DNA from: Clostridia bacterium
Lineage (GTDB): Bacteria > Bacillota > Clostridia > Oscillospirales > CAG-272
NCBI GenBank assembly: GCA_017468385.1
Contig: JAFUIQ010000001.1
Coordinates: 71,335 to 135,334, forward strand
Direction of reading: 5' to 3'
DNA: 64,000 bases
The position numbers and the translations under genes were made by a program. The notes under the pieces were generated by a model. It did not search any database and was not told the DNA's origin. It saw only the letters and a list, made by a program, of their open reading frames with translations. This document shows, piece by piece, positions 27,093 through 34,554 of this stretch. Each line of letters opens with the position of its first letter. Position 1 is the stretch's first letter.

Positions 27093-27121
27093 TTGCATTT
27101 TCTTTTTTGAGATGGTATAAT
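27093..27121 (+). promoter_or_regulatory. promoter of the 134-residue hypothetical gene
   Basis: TTGCAT (27093-27098), 17 bp, perfect TATAAT (27116-27121) with an extended TG one base before it. It starts immediately after the spoIVB terminator and lies 18 bases before the gene's ATG. Confidence 0.85.
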
Positions 27122-27139
27122 AGAAAAAGGGGTGACAAC

Positions 27140-27544
27140 ATGGATACACTGTTTAGTTTGACATTCTATACACAGCCGAATGGGAATTATCGGGAAGGAT
27201 TCCACATTGGACTATTCACATCGCACGAAGAAGCCAAGCAGATCGAGGCCCGCTACCGAAAAGAGGTGGCAGGCTTTAAAGATCACGAATGTGATGCGGA
27301 GATTGCCGAGATTCCCGTGATTGGACACCGCGGAGATGCCATCCGAGTGTACCGTTTTTGGGGGTGGAATGTAAATGATGCATCGGATGAAGTGGATATA
27401 ATGGGAAGCGACTGCTATACCAATCGGGCAGACGCAGAAGCCGCCTGCAAAAAAGCTCAAATCGCAACGCCGAGAGAGGAATGGGCGCTGGACACATACA
27501 CCATCGGGCAATGTGATTGGCAGGAAGGTTTTGTCCGGATCTGA
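27140..27544 (+). CDS. hypothetical soluble protein, 134 residues
   Basis: I do not recognise this family. The protein is acidic and aromatic-rich, without signal peptide or membrane segment. It shows an alpha/beta pattern (GLFTSHEEAKQIEARYRKEV, then VIGHRGDAIRVYRFWGW) and a CDWQEGFVRI end. ATG 27140 follows AAAGGGGTGA with good spacing and lies 18 bases after a strong promoter, so the gene is real and monocistronic, with its own terminator. It is convergent with an XRE regulator. Confidence 0.7.
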   Translation: MDTLFSLTFYTQPNGNYREGFHIGLFTSHEEAKQIEARYRKEVAGFKDHECDAEIAEIPVIGHRGDAIRVYRFWGWNVNDASDEVDIMGSDCYTNRADAEAACKKAQIATPREEWALDTYTIGQCDWQEGFVRI

Positions 27545-27557
27545 TACAAAAGAGAAA

Positions 27558-27584
27558 AAAGCCAAGGTAGTAAGCCTTGGCTTT
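27558..27584. terminator. bidirectional terminator (GCCAAGG family)
   Basis: AAAGCCAAGG (27558-27567) and CCTTGGCTTT (27575-27584) form a 10-bp stem between two convergent genes. The same stem sequence recurs at 28618-28638 and 32249-32277. Confidence 0.85.
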
Positions 27585-27600
27585 ATGATATTACACGGCT

Positions 27601-28461
27601 TCATTCTGCTATATGACCGACGCGATAACCACATCCCCAAGAGAAAGATTCTTTAACCAGACGTTCTATAACACGGAACACAATAGCCGTTTCGATTCCC
27701 TTTGTTTTCATGAAAACATATCTTGTTTGATTATTCTCATTAGACACACCCACTATATGAATCGCAACCAGTTTTTCGATTGCTTCCAGAGTTTCGTCCT
27801 CGGACAGATGACAGGCAATCGATATTTCATCAGGTGAAAATTCTTGATCATGCAGGTTATTTTCTTTGAAAAACAGGTGCTCACCCGGAGTGTCTCTGAA
27901 CGATTCCGAATACATATAACTCAGCACTTTTCTAACATTTGAATCACATAGTTTTTTCATGCCGAAAACTATTGATTTGTCATCAAAAATTTTTGCGTTG
28001 TTTTGAATCTCAAAGTTGGATGAAACAACGGACAGATTATCAGAAACAAACGCTGCTCCATTCGATATACATGAAAAAATTCCCAATGTATATGCTGAAT
28101 TAATTTTCGTAACATCCTTGGCATTATGTACGAATTTTACCATTTCCTTTAACGTTTCCGTGTCCACAAACAGTTGCTTATACATGTGAGTCTTAATAAG
28201 ATTCTGCGTTTCTGAAGCGAACTCATCAATTTTATGGTTCATATCCTTTCCTTCCTGCGCTTCGTGTCCAATCCCATACAGGTCGTTCAGCGTAATCCCC
28301 AATACATTTGCAATCTTTGGCAGAAGCATCACGTCTGGCATGGAAACAGCAGACTCCCATTTTGATACCGCCTGATTGGTTACGCCCAGCATTTCCCCCA
28401 GTTGTTCCTGTGTGTATCCTTTCTGTTTTCTGTATTTCGCAATAGTCTCCGATATGGACAT
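27601..28461 (-). CDS. XRE-family helix-turn-helix regulator
   Basis: A 286-residue protein. Residues 1-60 are an XRE DNA-binding domain: ISETIAKYRKQKGYTQEQLGEMLGVTNQAVSKWES, then PKIANVLGITLNDLYGI. The remainder has no recognised enzyme motif; a segment CHLSEDETLEAIEKLVAIHIVGVS looks like a second winged helix. ATG 28461 is chosen because AAGGAGG precedes it and the domain starts there. A TATAAT at 28498-28493 on the minus strand could be its -10. It is AT-richer than the core genes and lies in the accessory stretch, so transfer is possible. Targets are unknown. Confidence 0.8.
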   Translation of the reverse strand: MSISETIAKYRKQKGYTQEQLGEMLGVTNQAVSKWESAVSMPDVMLLPKIANVLGITLNDLYGIGHEAQEGKDMNHKIDEFASETQNLIKTHMYKQLFVDTETLKEMVKFVHNAKDVTKINSAYTLGIFSCISNGAAFVSDNLSVVSSNFEIQNNAKIFDDKSIVFGMKKLCDSNVRKVLSYMYSESFRDTPGEHLFFKENNLHDQEFSPDEISIACHLSEDETLEAIEKLVAIHIVGVSNENNQTRYVFMKTKGIETAIVFRVIERLVKESFSWGCGYRVGHIAE

Positions 28462-28492
28462 GTGTGTATCCTCCTTATTCTTTTGTGATTCT

Positions 28493-28498
28493 ATTATA
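28493..28498 (-). promoter_or_regulatory. -10 element of the XRE regulator gene
   Basis: A perfect TATAAT on the minus strand, 31 bases before the ATG. The -35 (TTTTCT at 17 bp) is poor, so an activator or a weak promoter is possible. Confidence 0.4.
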
Positions 28499-28617
28499 AC
28501 ATAGGCCATGAAAGCAGAAAAGATATTGTTTTTCGAATGGGCGAAGGTGTTGACATGGAAAAATCGCCAAATGGTTGGAAATCGGCTGTTCCCTATCGGC
28601 TGGGGTGAAATAGAAAG

Positions 28618-28638
28618 GCCAAGGCGATTAGCCTTGGC
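28618..28638 (-). terminator. terminator after the DeoR regulator gene (GCCAAGG family)
   Basis: GCCAAGGC (28618-28625), loop GATTA, GCCTTGGC (28631-28638), just after the DeoR-type gene stop. The minus-strand tail is CTTTCTATTTC. Confidence 0.75.
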
Positions 28639-28643
28639 TTTAT

Positions 28644-29378
28644 TTACAGGATCTTACACGATGTTTCCAGTGCGGTAAAGTGCTCATCGAAAACAGCGCA
28701 ATCCACGTCCCGCAGATTGACAAGTTTATAGACCGCTGTTTTATCAAATTTCGCGCTGTCGCACAAAAACACCTTTTTCTGTGCGGCCCGCAGCATCAGA
28801 CATCGCACGTAGTTCTCCTCCTCCGTGGAATCGGAAATCCAGCCGTATCGGTCCAGCGACTGGGACGAAAAAAACAGGATATCCACATGAATATCGGCGA
28901 GAGATTTATAGGTTTCCGTACCGGCCAGGGCTGAGGATCCGTTCACCGAGTGTCCGCCCAGGCAGTGGGTGTCGATCCCCAACTCGATGGCGGAAAGCGC
29001 GGTATGGATATTGTTCGTAAACAACGTGGCGTAATTCAATCTGGCAATGTAGGGGAGCAGAAAGCCGGCTGTACTGGAGCTGTCCACCATGATGCTCTGT
29101 CCGTCGTGCAAAAGAGCCGCCGCTTTTTTGGCGATGAGCCGTTTGGCCTGGATATTCTGGTGGGTACGATCGTAGAAGCTGGCCACGCCCTGTATCGGAT
29201 CGGGCAAAGTAACGCCGCCGTGGGAACGCTTGACCAGTCCCACATTCTGCATGGCACTCAGATCCCGACGGATGCTGGACGGAGACGTAAACGTGATCTG
29301 TGCCAACTCATTTACCGTAATGAAATTCCGCGCATTCAATATCTCAAGTATCTTTCCCTGGCGCTCGGAAATGCTCAT
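28644..29378 (-). CDS. DeoR/GlpR-family transcriptional regulator
   Basis: This 244-residue repressor has the N-terminal DeoR helix-turn-helix (RQGKILEILNARNFITVNELAQITFTSPSSIRRDLSAM, then GLVKRSHGGV). A sugar-phosphate-binding domain with IMVDSSSTAGFLLPYIA, TLFTNNIHTALSAIE and KVFLCDSAKFDKTAVYKL follows. Family members sense phosphorylated sugars and repress nearby operons. It is divergent from araD-araM-glycerophosphodiesterase and the two promoters overlap, so it very likely controls that operon and itself; the effector is unknown. Confidence 0.9.
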   Translation of the reverse strand: MSISERQGKILEILNARNFITVNELAQITFTSPSSIRRDLSAMQNVGLVKRSHGGVTLPDPIQGVASFYDRTHQNIQAKRLIAKKAAALLHDGQSIMVDSSSTAGFLLPYIARLNYATLFTNNIHTALSAIELGIDTHCLGGHSVNGSSALAGTETYKSLADIHVDILFFSSQSLDRYGWISDSTEEENYVRCLMLRAAQKKVFLCDSAKFDKTAVYKLVNLRDVDCAVFDEHFTALETSCKIL

Positions 29379-29422
29379 ATCTCACACCTCTTTTGCTCAT
29401 TTTCCTATTCTTTCACCAATTC

Positions 29423-29451
29423 TTGCGCGAAAACGATCATCATTCTATAAT
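29423..29451 (+). promoter_or_regulatory. promoter of the araD-araM operon
   Basis: TTGCGC (29423-29428), 17 bp, TATAAT (29446-29451) on the plus strand. Its -10 shares the palindrome CTATAATTATAG with the divergent regulator promoter. Confidence 0.7.
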
Positions 29452-29477
29452 TATAGCAGGTCAAAAGTTTTTGTCAA
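29450..29477 (-). promoter_or_regulatory. promoter of the DeoR regulator gene
   Basis: Perfect TTGACA (29477-29472), 16 bp, perfect TATAAT (29455-29450) on the minus strand. It overlaps the divergent araD promoter, so one bound repressor could block both. Confidence 0.75.
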
Positions 29478-29494
29478 TTCCTTGAGGTGATTTT

Positions 29495-30193
29495 ATGTGG
29501 GAAGATATCAAAAAGCGAGTACACAAGGCCAATCTGCTTCTGAAAAACAGCGGACTGATCACGCTGACGTGGGGAAATGTTTCCGAGATCATCCGCCAGG
29601 CCGGCGTGGTGATCATCAAGCCCTCGGGCGTGGATTACGATGTCATGACACCGGACGACATGGTGGCCGTGGACATGGGCGGAAAGGTGCTGGAAGGAAA
29701 TCTGGCTCCCTCCTCCGATCTGCCGACTCATCTGGCGCTGTACCGGGCTTTTCCCCACATCGGCGGCATAGCCCACACACATTCCCGGTGGGCCACGATT
29801 TTTGCACAAGCGGGCGCACCGATTCCCGCATTGGGAACCACGCACGCAGATAATTTTTACGGGGATATTCCCTGCACCAGAAAGATGACGCCGGAGGAGA
29901 TTTTCGGGGAATACGAAAAGGAAACCGGCCATGTGATTGCGGAATCCTTTGCTTATCGGAATCCGGCAGAAACCCCGGCGGTGCTTGTCCACTCCCACGG
30001 TCCGTTCACATGGGGCCGTGATGCGGTAAAGGCGGTAGAAAACGCCATCGTTCTGGAGGAAAGTGCTATGATGGCCTATCACACACTGCATCTGAATGCT
30101 CATGCTAAATTCCAGTCGGAATTGGCGGACAAGCATTATTTCCGCAAGCACGGAGCGCATGCGTATTACGGACAGAGGGGAGACGCAAAATGA
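29495..30193 (+). CDS. araD: class II aldolase, L-ribulose-5-phosphate 4-epimerase family
   Basis: This 232-residue zinc enzyme has [34 protein letters not shown], the metal-binding HTHSRWAT and GHVIAESF, and [10 protein letters not shown] near the end. These are AraD-type class II aldolase/adducin features. AraD interconverts L-ribulose-5-phosphate and D-xylulose-5-phosphate. No araA or araB lies nearby, so the physiological substrate may be another phosphosugar. The start follows GAGGTGA. The gene overlaps araM by 4 bases. B. subtilis also has araD and araM in one operon. Confidence 0.88.
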   Translation: MWEDIKKRVHKANLLLKNSGLITLTWGNVSEIIRQAGVVIIKPSGVDYDVMTPDDMVAVDMGGKVLEGNLAPSSDLPTHLALYRAFPHIGGIAHTHSRWATIFAQAGAPIPALGTTHADNFYGDIPCTRKMTPEEIFGEYEKETGHVIAESFAYRNPAETPAVLVHSHGPFTWGRDAVKAVENAIVLEESAMMAYHTLHLNAHAKFQSELADKHYFRKHGAHAYYGQRGDAK

Positions 30194-31434
30194 TTATTGA
30201 CAGCACACAGTACAACGGAATGTGCGCTTGTGGCCGGAAGCACAAAATGGAAACGGTCTTGTCGGTGGTGGGATGCGGCTGTCTGCGGGAGTTTGATCGG
30301 TATGCGTCGCAGTTGGAAATCCACGGATGCCGGACTGCCGTGTATGACGAGAACACCTACCGCGCCACGGCCGATCGGCATCCGACAGCGGATCACGAGA
30401 TCGTTCTGTCCCCGGTGAATCTGCACGCCGACGAGCACGGTGTGGATCTCCTTCTGGAAAAACTGCCGGAGGATACGGACATTCTGATCGCCATGGGATC
30501 GGGCACGGTCCACGATATCGTGCGCTACTGCGCGTACCAAAAGGGTCTGACGTTCATCTCCTGCCCCACCGCCGCCAGCGTGGACGGTTTTTGTTCCTCC
30601 GTGGCGGCTATGACCTGGCACGGATGCAAAAAAACTCTGACCGCGGTGGCACCGAAGATGGTGATCGCGGACATTGACGTAATCAAAAATGCGCCAATCC
30701 GACTGGCCCGGTCGGGATTCGGCGACATGATCGGCAAATACGTGGCCCTGACGGATTGGAAAATTGCCTCGCACCTGACGGGTGAGTTTTACTGCAACCG
30801 GATCGCGGACATGACGGCGGACGCCACCCGGCAGGTTTTGGAATCCGCCAACGGGATCGCGGCGGCAGAGGATGAGGCATACACGAAATTGATGTACGGC
30901 CTTCTTCTGTCCGGTCTGGCCATGCAGATGATGGGCAATTCCCGCCCCGCATCGGGGGCGGAGCATCACATATCCCATTTGATTGAGATGCATCCGGAAT
31001 CCCTTGGAGTACACTCCGACGCGCTGCACGGGGAGAAAGTGGGCGTTGGAACTCTTTTGGCCATCCGGGAATATCAGGCGATCTGCCAGGATACCTCCGT
31101 CACGTTCCGGGATTATGTTCCGTACAGCGCGGATCAGATCGTATCCGTGTTCGATAAAGCCATGGCAGCGGATATCATCGCGGAAAACGAAAAGGATGCC
31201 GCCGATGGGATTACTGCCGAAAGACTGCGGGATTGCCTGGATGAGATCCGCCGCGAGATTCTTGCCATGCCCGACGCGGACTCCCTGGGGGATGTATACC
31301 AGGCGCTGGGTGTGAAATCCACGCTGGAGGACATTGGCGTGTCCCCTGAAATACTCCCTGCTCTGCTGGACAACTCCCCCATGGTACGCAATCGGCTAAC
31401 GTTCATGCGCCTGCGCAAATGCATTGTGAAATAA
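30190..31434 (+). CDS. araM: sn-glycerol-1-phosphate dehydrogenase family protein
   Basis: This 414-residue protein is of the AraM/EgsA branch of iron-type alcohol dehydrogenases. NAD-binding motifs are [19 protein letters not shown] and [28 protein letters not shown]. The metal site is suggested by [15 protein letters not shown] and by His residues in [12 protein letters not shown] and [14 protein letters not shown]. subtilis AraM reduces dihydroxyacetone phosphate to sn-glycerol-1-phosphate. Start and stop overlap the neighbours (ATGA with araD; 14 bases to the next gene). Substrate in this organism is inferred. Confidence 0.85.
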   Translation: MIIDSTQYNGMCACGRKHKMETVLSVVGCGCLREFDRYASQLEIHGCRTAVYDENTYRATADRHPTADHEIVLSPVNLHADEHGVDLLLEKLPEDTDILIAMGSGTVHDIVRYCAYQKGLTFISCPTAASVDGFCSSVAAMTWHGCKKTLTAVAPKMVIADIDVIKNAPIRLARSGFGDMIGKYVALTDWKIASHLTGEFYCNRIADMTADATRQVLESANGIAAAEDEAYTKLMYGLLLSGLAMQMMGNSRPASGAEHHISHLIEMHPESLGVHSDALHGEKVGVGTLLAIREYQAICQDTSVTFRDYVPYSADQIVSVFDKAMAADIIAENEKDAADGITAERLRDCLDEIRREILAMPDADSLGDVYQALGVKSTLEDIGVSPEILPALLDNSPMVRNRLTFMRLRKCIVK

Positions 31435-31448
31435 GGAGGAACACTCTC

Positions 31449-32243
31449 ATGCTGTACAACGGTGAAATCATTCTGGCGGCCCATCGCGGCGATCGGAAGT
31501 GCTGTCCGGAAAACACGCTGCCCGCCTTTGCGTCCGCTATAAATTTTGGCGCGGACATGATCGAAACGGATATACACATGACCCGGGACGGTCAGTTGAT
31601 CATCCTGCACGACCGCAACACCATGCGCACCACCGGGTACGACGGCTGGAGCAACGAGATGACCTATGAGGAAATCCGGAAACTGGATGCGGGCGCATGG
31701 TTCAGCGAGGAATTTGCCGGCACACGGATTCCGTCGGTGGAGGAATTTATTGCACAAATCAAGGACACCGATCTAAGGGTCAACTGGGAATTGAAAGACT
31801 ATCCCCGGGAGGTGGGCGACGATTTTGCCTTTGCGGCGGCGGATCGGCTGATTTCGATGATCGATAAGCACGGCCTGCGGGAGCGGTCCATTCTGAACTC
31901 CTTCAGCGACCGTGTACTGGAGCACATCGTCCGTCATCACGGGCATGATATCCCCATCCATGGACAAGGCATCCACAACTGCTGCCGGTCCATCGATACG
32001 GCTTCCATTCCTCGGGAAGAATTGTACGACTGGTGCTGTCTGTATCCCGAGGAAAAAGGAAAAAGCCCCCTGGATTACCGGGAGAATTTTGATTACTGTC
32101 TGTCCCACGGCATACTGCCCTGTGTGTGCATTGCGGACAAGTACGAGTCCTACCAAAAGGCGCTGGAGATGGGCTGCAAAATGTTCACCACCAACGATAT
32201 GAGGGAGTGCAACCGGATACTGAAGCAGTTGTCCGTGCGGTGA
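31449..32243 (+). CDS. glycerophosphodiester phosphodiesterase family protein
   Basis: This 264-residue cytoplasmic GDPD has AAHRGDRKCCPENTLPAF, ADMIETDIHMTRDGQLIILHD and the later LRVNWELKDY, which supply the HRG, EN, ED and H(D) active-site residues. It cleaves glycerophosphodiesters to an alcohol and glycerol phosphate. ATG 31449 follows AAGGAGG; the longer frame overlaps araM. Third gene of the DeoR-controlled operon, which suggests joint handling of glycerol phosphates or phosphosugars. Confidence 0.9.
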   Translation: MLYNGEIILAAHRGDRKCCPENTLPAFASAINFGADMIETDIHMTRDGQLIILHDRNTMRTTGYDGWSNEMTYEEIRKLDAGAWFSEEFAGTRIPSVEEFIAQIKDTDLRVNWELKDYPREVGDDFAFAAADRLISMIDKHGLRERSILNSFSDRVLEHIVRHHGHDIPIHGQGIHNCCRSIDTASIPREELYDWCCLYPEEKGKSPLDYRENFDYCLSHGILPCVCIADKYESYQKALEMGCKMFTTNDMRECNRILKQLSVR

Positions 32244-32248
32244 AATAG

Positions 32249-32277
32249 AAAAGCCAAGGCGGTGCCTTGGCTTTTTT
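32249..32277. terminator. bidirectional terminator (GCCAAGG family)
   Basis: AAAAGCCAAGGC, loop GGT, GCCTTGGCTTTTTT between the convergent glycerophosphodiesterase gene and an XRE gene. It is the third copy of the same stem in 5 kb. Confidence 0.9.
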
Positions 32278-32284
32278 GATGGTG

Positions 32285-33421
32285 TCACTTTTCTTCTTTT
32301 TTGGCGAGGATTTCTGCTTTTGCGAGGATTTCGCGGTACCGTTCTTCCCCTCTCACCCGGTCAAATCCTTTCCAGTTTTTCGGCATTTTCAGGACGGTTT
32401 CCAAATACGTATAGTGATCTGTAAACAGTGACATATAGTTGGAGTATTCCTCTTTTCCGTCCGAGAGCCGATAATTCCACTCGTTTTTCAGTGCCTTGAC
32501 ACCGTGGAACATCCACTCATGTCCCACATCCAGAGCTGTTCCGTCGGGAATCTCCGACCAGGCATCAAATTCCCGGTATGCTTCCTCCAGGCAGCCGTAC
32601 CCTTCCTCATTTCTATCCATTTGGAAAAGATGATCCGCCTTATAGGTGAGCAGGATGGCGTAGTATGCCTGCCATGCGGGCGGGATGGTGCCGTTTTCCC
32701 CGAAGGATTTCATCAGCCCCATACGGTACTCTATCCACATCAATTCTTTTTCGGGGCAACTCCAGTTGCCGGCATTGTCAAACAAGAGATGGCAGAACAA
32801 CTCCAGCTTGTTGGCACCTTTCCGCATGCGGCAATCGTCATAAGTCCCCTTCTCCCAATACCGTGCGGCCAGAATCTCGCCCCGGTAGGTTTTATAATCC
32901 TCCGCGCACATTTTGGACCATTTTTCCCAATCCTCGTCATTGCCAAGCATACACATTAAACGGATGGCGGCTTCGCGATATGTCTGAACGGTACATTCTG
33001 CCATTATTTTTTCGCAAAGGGAGCGCAGCAGCGGTACATTCGCCTCGCGGACTTTTTTGTCCGAGTGATAAATGATCCAGCACATCTCGTGGGCGATTGC
33101 GTAATTCTTCGGATATTTTGCCACGTATTCTTTGCCCAGCCGGAGCCTTTCGTCCATGGCGTCATTCGGCAATTCTTCCCGAATCTGACGGAAAAACTTC
33201 TCCACATCCGCTTTCTTGGACGCGTCATCGTATTCAAAGAGTGCATCGATCGTGGTTTCAAACAAATTGGCCAAAACCGGCAGTTGAGAAATATCCGGCG
33301 CGGTACGGTCGCACTCCCACTGGGATACGGCGTTGGCGGTAATGCCCAGGGCATCCGCCAGCTGTTCCTGTGTCATGTCGCGCTCACGGCGCAGCCGTTT
33401 GATAGTCGTTCCGATAGACAT
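32285..33421 (-). CDS. XRE-family helix-turn-helix protein with C-terminal helical domain
   Basis: A 378-residue protein. The N-terminal XRE domain is MSIGTTIKRLRRERDMTQEQ, LADALGITANAVSQWE, PVLANLFETTIDALFEY. The remaining 300 residues are Trp/Tyr/Cys-rich and helical with repeat-like segments (PNDAMDERLRLGKEYVAKYP, EANVPLLRSLCEKIM), resembling tetratricopeptide-type helical arrays. ATG 33421 follows GGAGG. A TATAAT with extended TGC lies 44 bases upstream. Such regulators are common in clostridial accessory regions; the ligand and targets are unknown. Confidence 0.8.
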   Translation of the reverse strand: MSIGTTIKRLRRERDMTQEQLADALGITANAVSQWECDRTAPDISQLPVLANLFETTIDALFEYDDASKKADVEKFFRQIREELPNDAMDERLRLGKEYVAKYPKNYAIAHEMCWIIYHSDKKVREANVPLLRSLCEKIMAECTVQTYREAAIRLMCMLGNDEDWEKWSKMCAEDYKTYRGEILAARYWEKGTYDDCRMRKGANKLELFCHLLFDNAGNWSCPEKELMWIEYRMGLMKSFGENGTIPPAWQAYYAILLTYKADHLFQMDRNEEGYGCLEEAYREFDAWSEIPDGTALDVGHEWMFHGVKALKNEWNYRLSDGKEEYSNYMSLFTDHYTYLETVLKMPKNWKGFDRVRGEERYREILAKAEILAKKEEK

Positions 33422-33655
33422 TCTATCTACCTCCAATATATTCAAAAGCGCTTTTGTGACTCTATTATAGCATATTTGCGGGCGTTTTCCACACAGCAGA
33501 TGCACATATTCTGTGAAGCGGTGCTGTGTTTTTGGAAGAATTCGTGATATTCGCTGCTATGACAGGCATTCGACGGAACAAATTACCGGACGGTACGTCA
33601 AAGGCATCATAAGAATGGATTTCGCTATCCGTACACAGACACGAGGAGCATCGCT

Positions 33656-34477
33656 ATGGCACGCAGATTATTTTGTCAGATTTCCCCGCTCACGTACAAA
33701 ATCTCCCTCATCAAATGCCGCACCCTGCGGCGGATCCGGGACGCGATCTGTGGGGAGCGGTTTGCCAAAGGCAGGCAGACAGATCCGCTTCCCGTGCTGA
33801 TCTACAGACACAACTCCCTCATACGGCGCAAACTGGGAAACACGGAAACCCGATTGCAGGACAACAAGGCGGTCAATCTATCCCTGAGCGCACCAAAGGT
33901 GGACGGGATCCTGATCCGCCCCGGCGAGGTGTTCTCCTTCTGGAAATTGGTTGGCTATCCCAGTGCGGCCAAGGGATACAAAGAGGGGGTCACCATATCC
34001 AACGCCCGCACCGTTCCCGGGATCGGCGGCGGCTTGTGTCAGTTCACCAATCTGATCCATTGGATGATTTTGCACACGCCACTGACCATCGTGGAGCATC
34101 ATCACCACGACGGATACGATCTTTTCCCCGATTTCAACCGACAGGTTCCCTTTGGGACAGGAACATCCATTGTGTATAACTATCTGGACTACCGATTCCG
34201 AAACGATTCGGACATCACGTATCAGATTCTCGTTCATGTGACCGACACCCATCTGTGCGGCGAACTGCGGGCAAGTAAGGCACTGCCCGTCAAGTACCAC
34301 ATCCAGACGGAAAATGAGCATTTTGTTCGGGAAGGTGGGAGCGTCTACCGCAAGGGACAAGTATATCGGAGCTGCATTGACAAAGCCACAGGCACCACGC
34401 TTTCCCGGGAGTTGATCAAAGACAATCACGCGAAGGTTCTGTATGATACATCCCATTTGGTAATCCGTGATACATAA
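33656..34477 (+). CDS. VanW family protein
   Basis: This 273-residue protein has the VanW core: LSAPKVDGILIRPGEVFSFW, GYKEGVTISNARTVPGIGGG, CQFTNLIHWM and HHHHDGYDLFPDF...PFGTGTSIVYNYLDYRF. VanW was named from some vancomycin-resistance clusters, but the domain is widespread and its function unsettled. No vanHAX-like genes are nearby, so resistance is not implied. The ATG follows GAGGAG. The upstream 230 bases hold only the divergent XRE promoter region and no clear second gene. Confidence 0.85.
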   Translation: MARRLFCQISPLTYKISLIKCRTLRRIRDAICGERFAKGRQTDPLPVLIYRHNSLIRRKLGNTETRLQDNKAVNLSLSAPKVDGILIRPGEVFSFWKLVGYPSAAKGYKEGVTISNARTVPGIGGGLCQFTNLIHWMILHTPLTIVEHHHHDGYDLFPDFNRQVPFGTGTSIVYNYLDYRFRNDSDITYQILVHVTDTHLCGELRASKALPVKYHIQTENEHFVREGGSVYRKGQVYRSCIDKATGTTLSRELIKDNHAKVLYDTSHLVIRDT

Positions 34478-34485
34478 CGGAGCAG

Positions 34486-34513
34486 GCACTCGTCGAATCG
34501 ATGAGTGCTTTTT
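34486..34513. terminator. intrinsic terminator after the VanW gene
   Basis: GCACTC and GAGTGC pair around a loop centred on TCGAATCGA and are followed by TTTTT on the plus strand. It lies between convergent genes. Confidence 0.75.
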
Positions 34514-34554
34514 ACAAGGCATAGATTATTCCGTGAATTACATGTCGTCCTCTA

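Noticed and set aside
28499..28617. Possible gene or RNA in the gap before the XRE regulator, including a TTGACA on the plus strand near 28553.
   Set aside because: No -10 at a suitable distance, no ORF with a ribosome site and no clear structure were found.
33656..34477. Vancomycin-resistance cluster suggested by the VanW domain.
   Set aside because: No vanH, vanA/B ligase, vanX or vanRS genes are nearby, and VanW domains are common outside resistance clusters.
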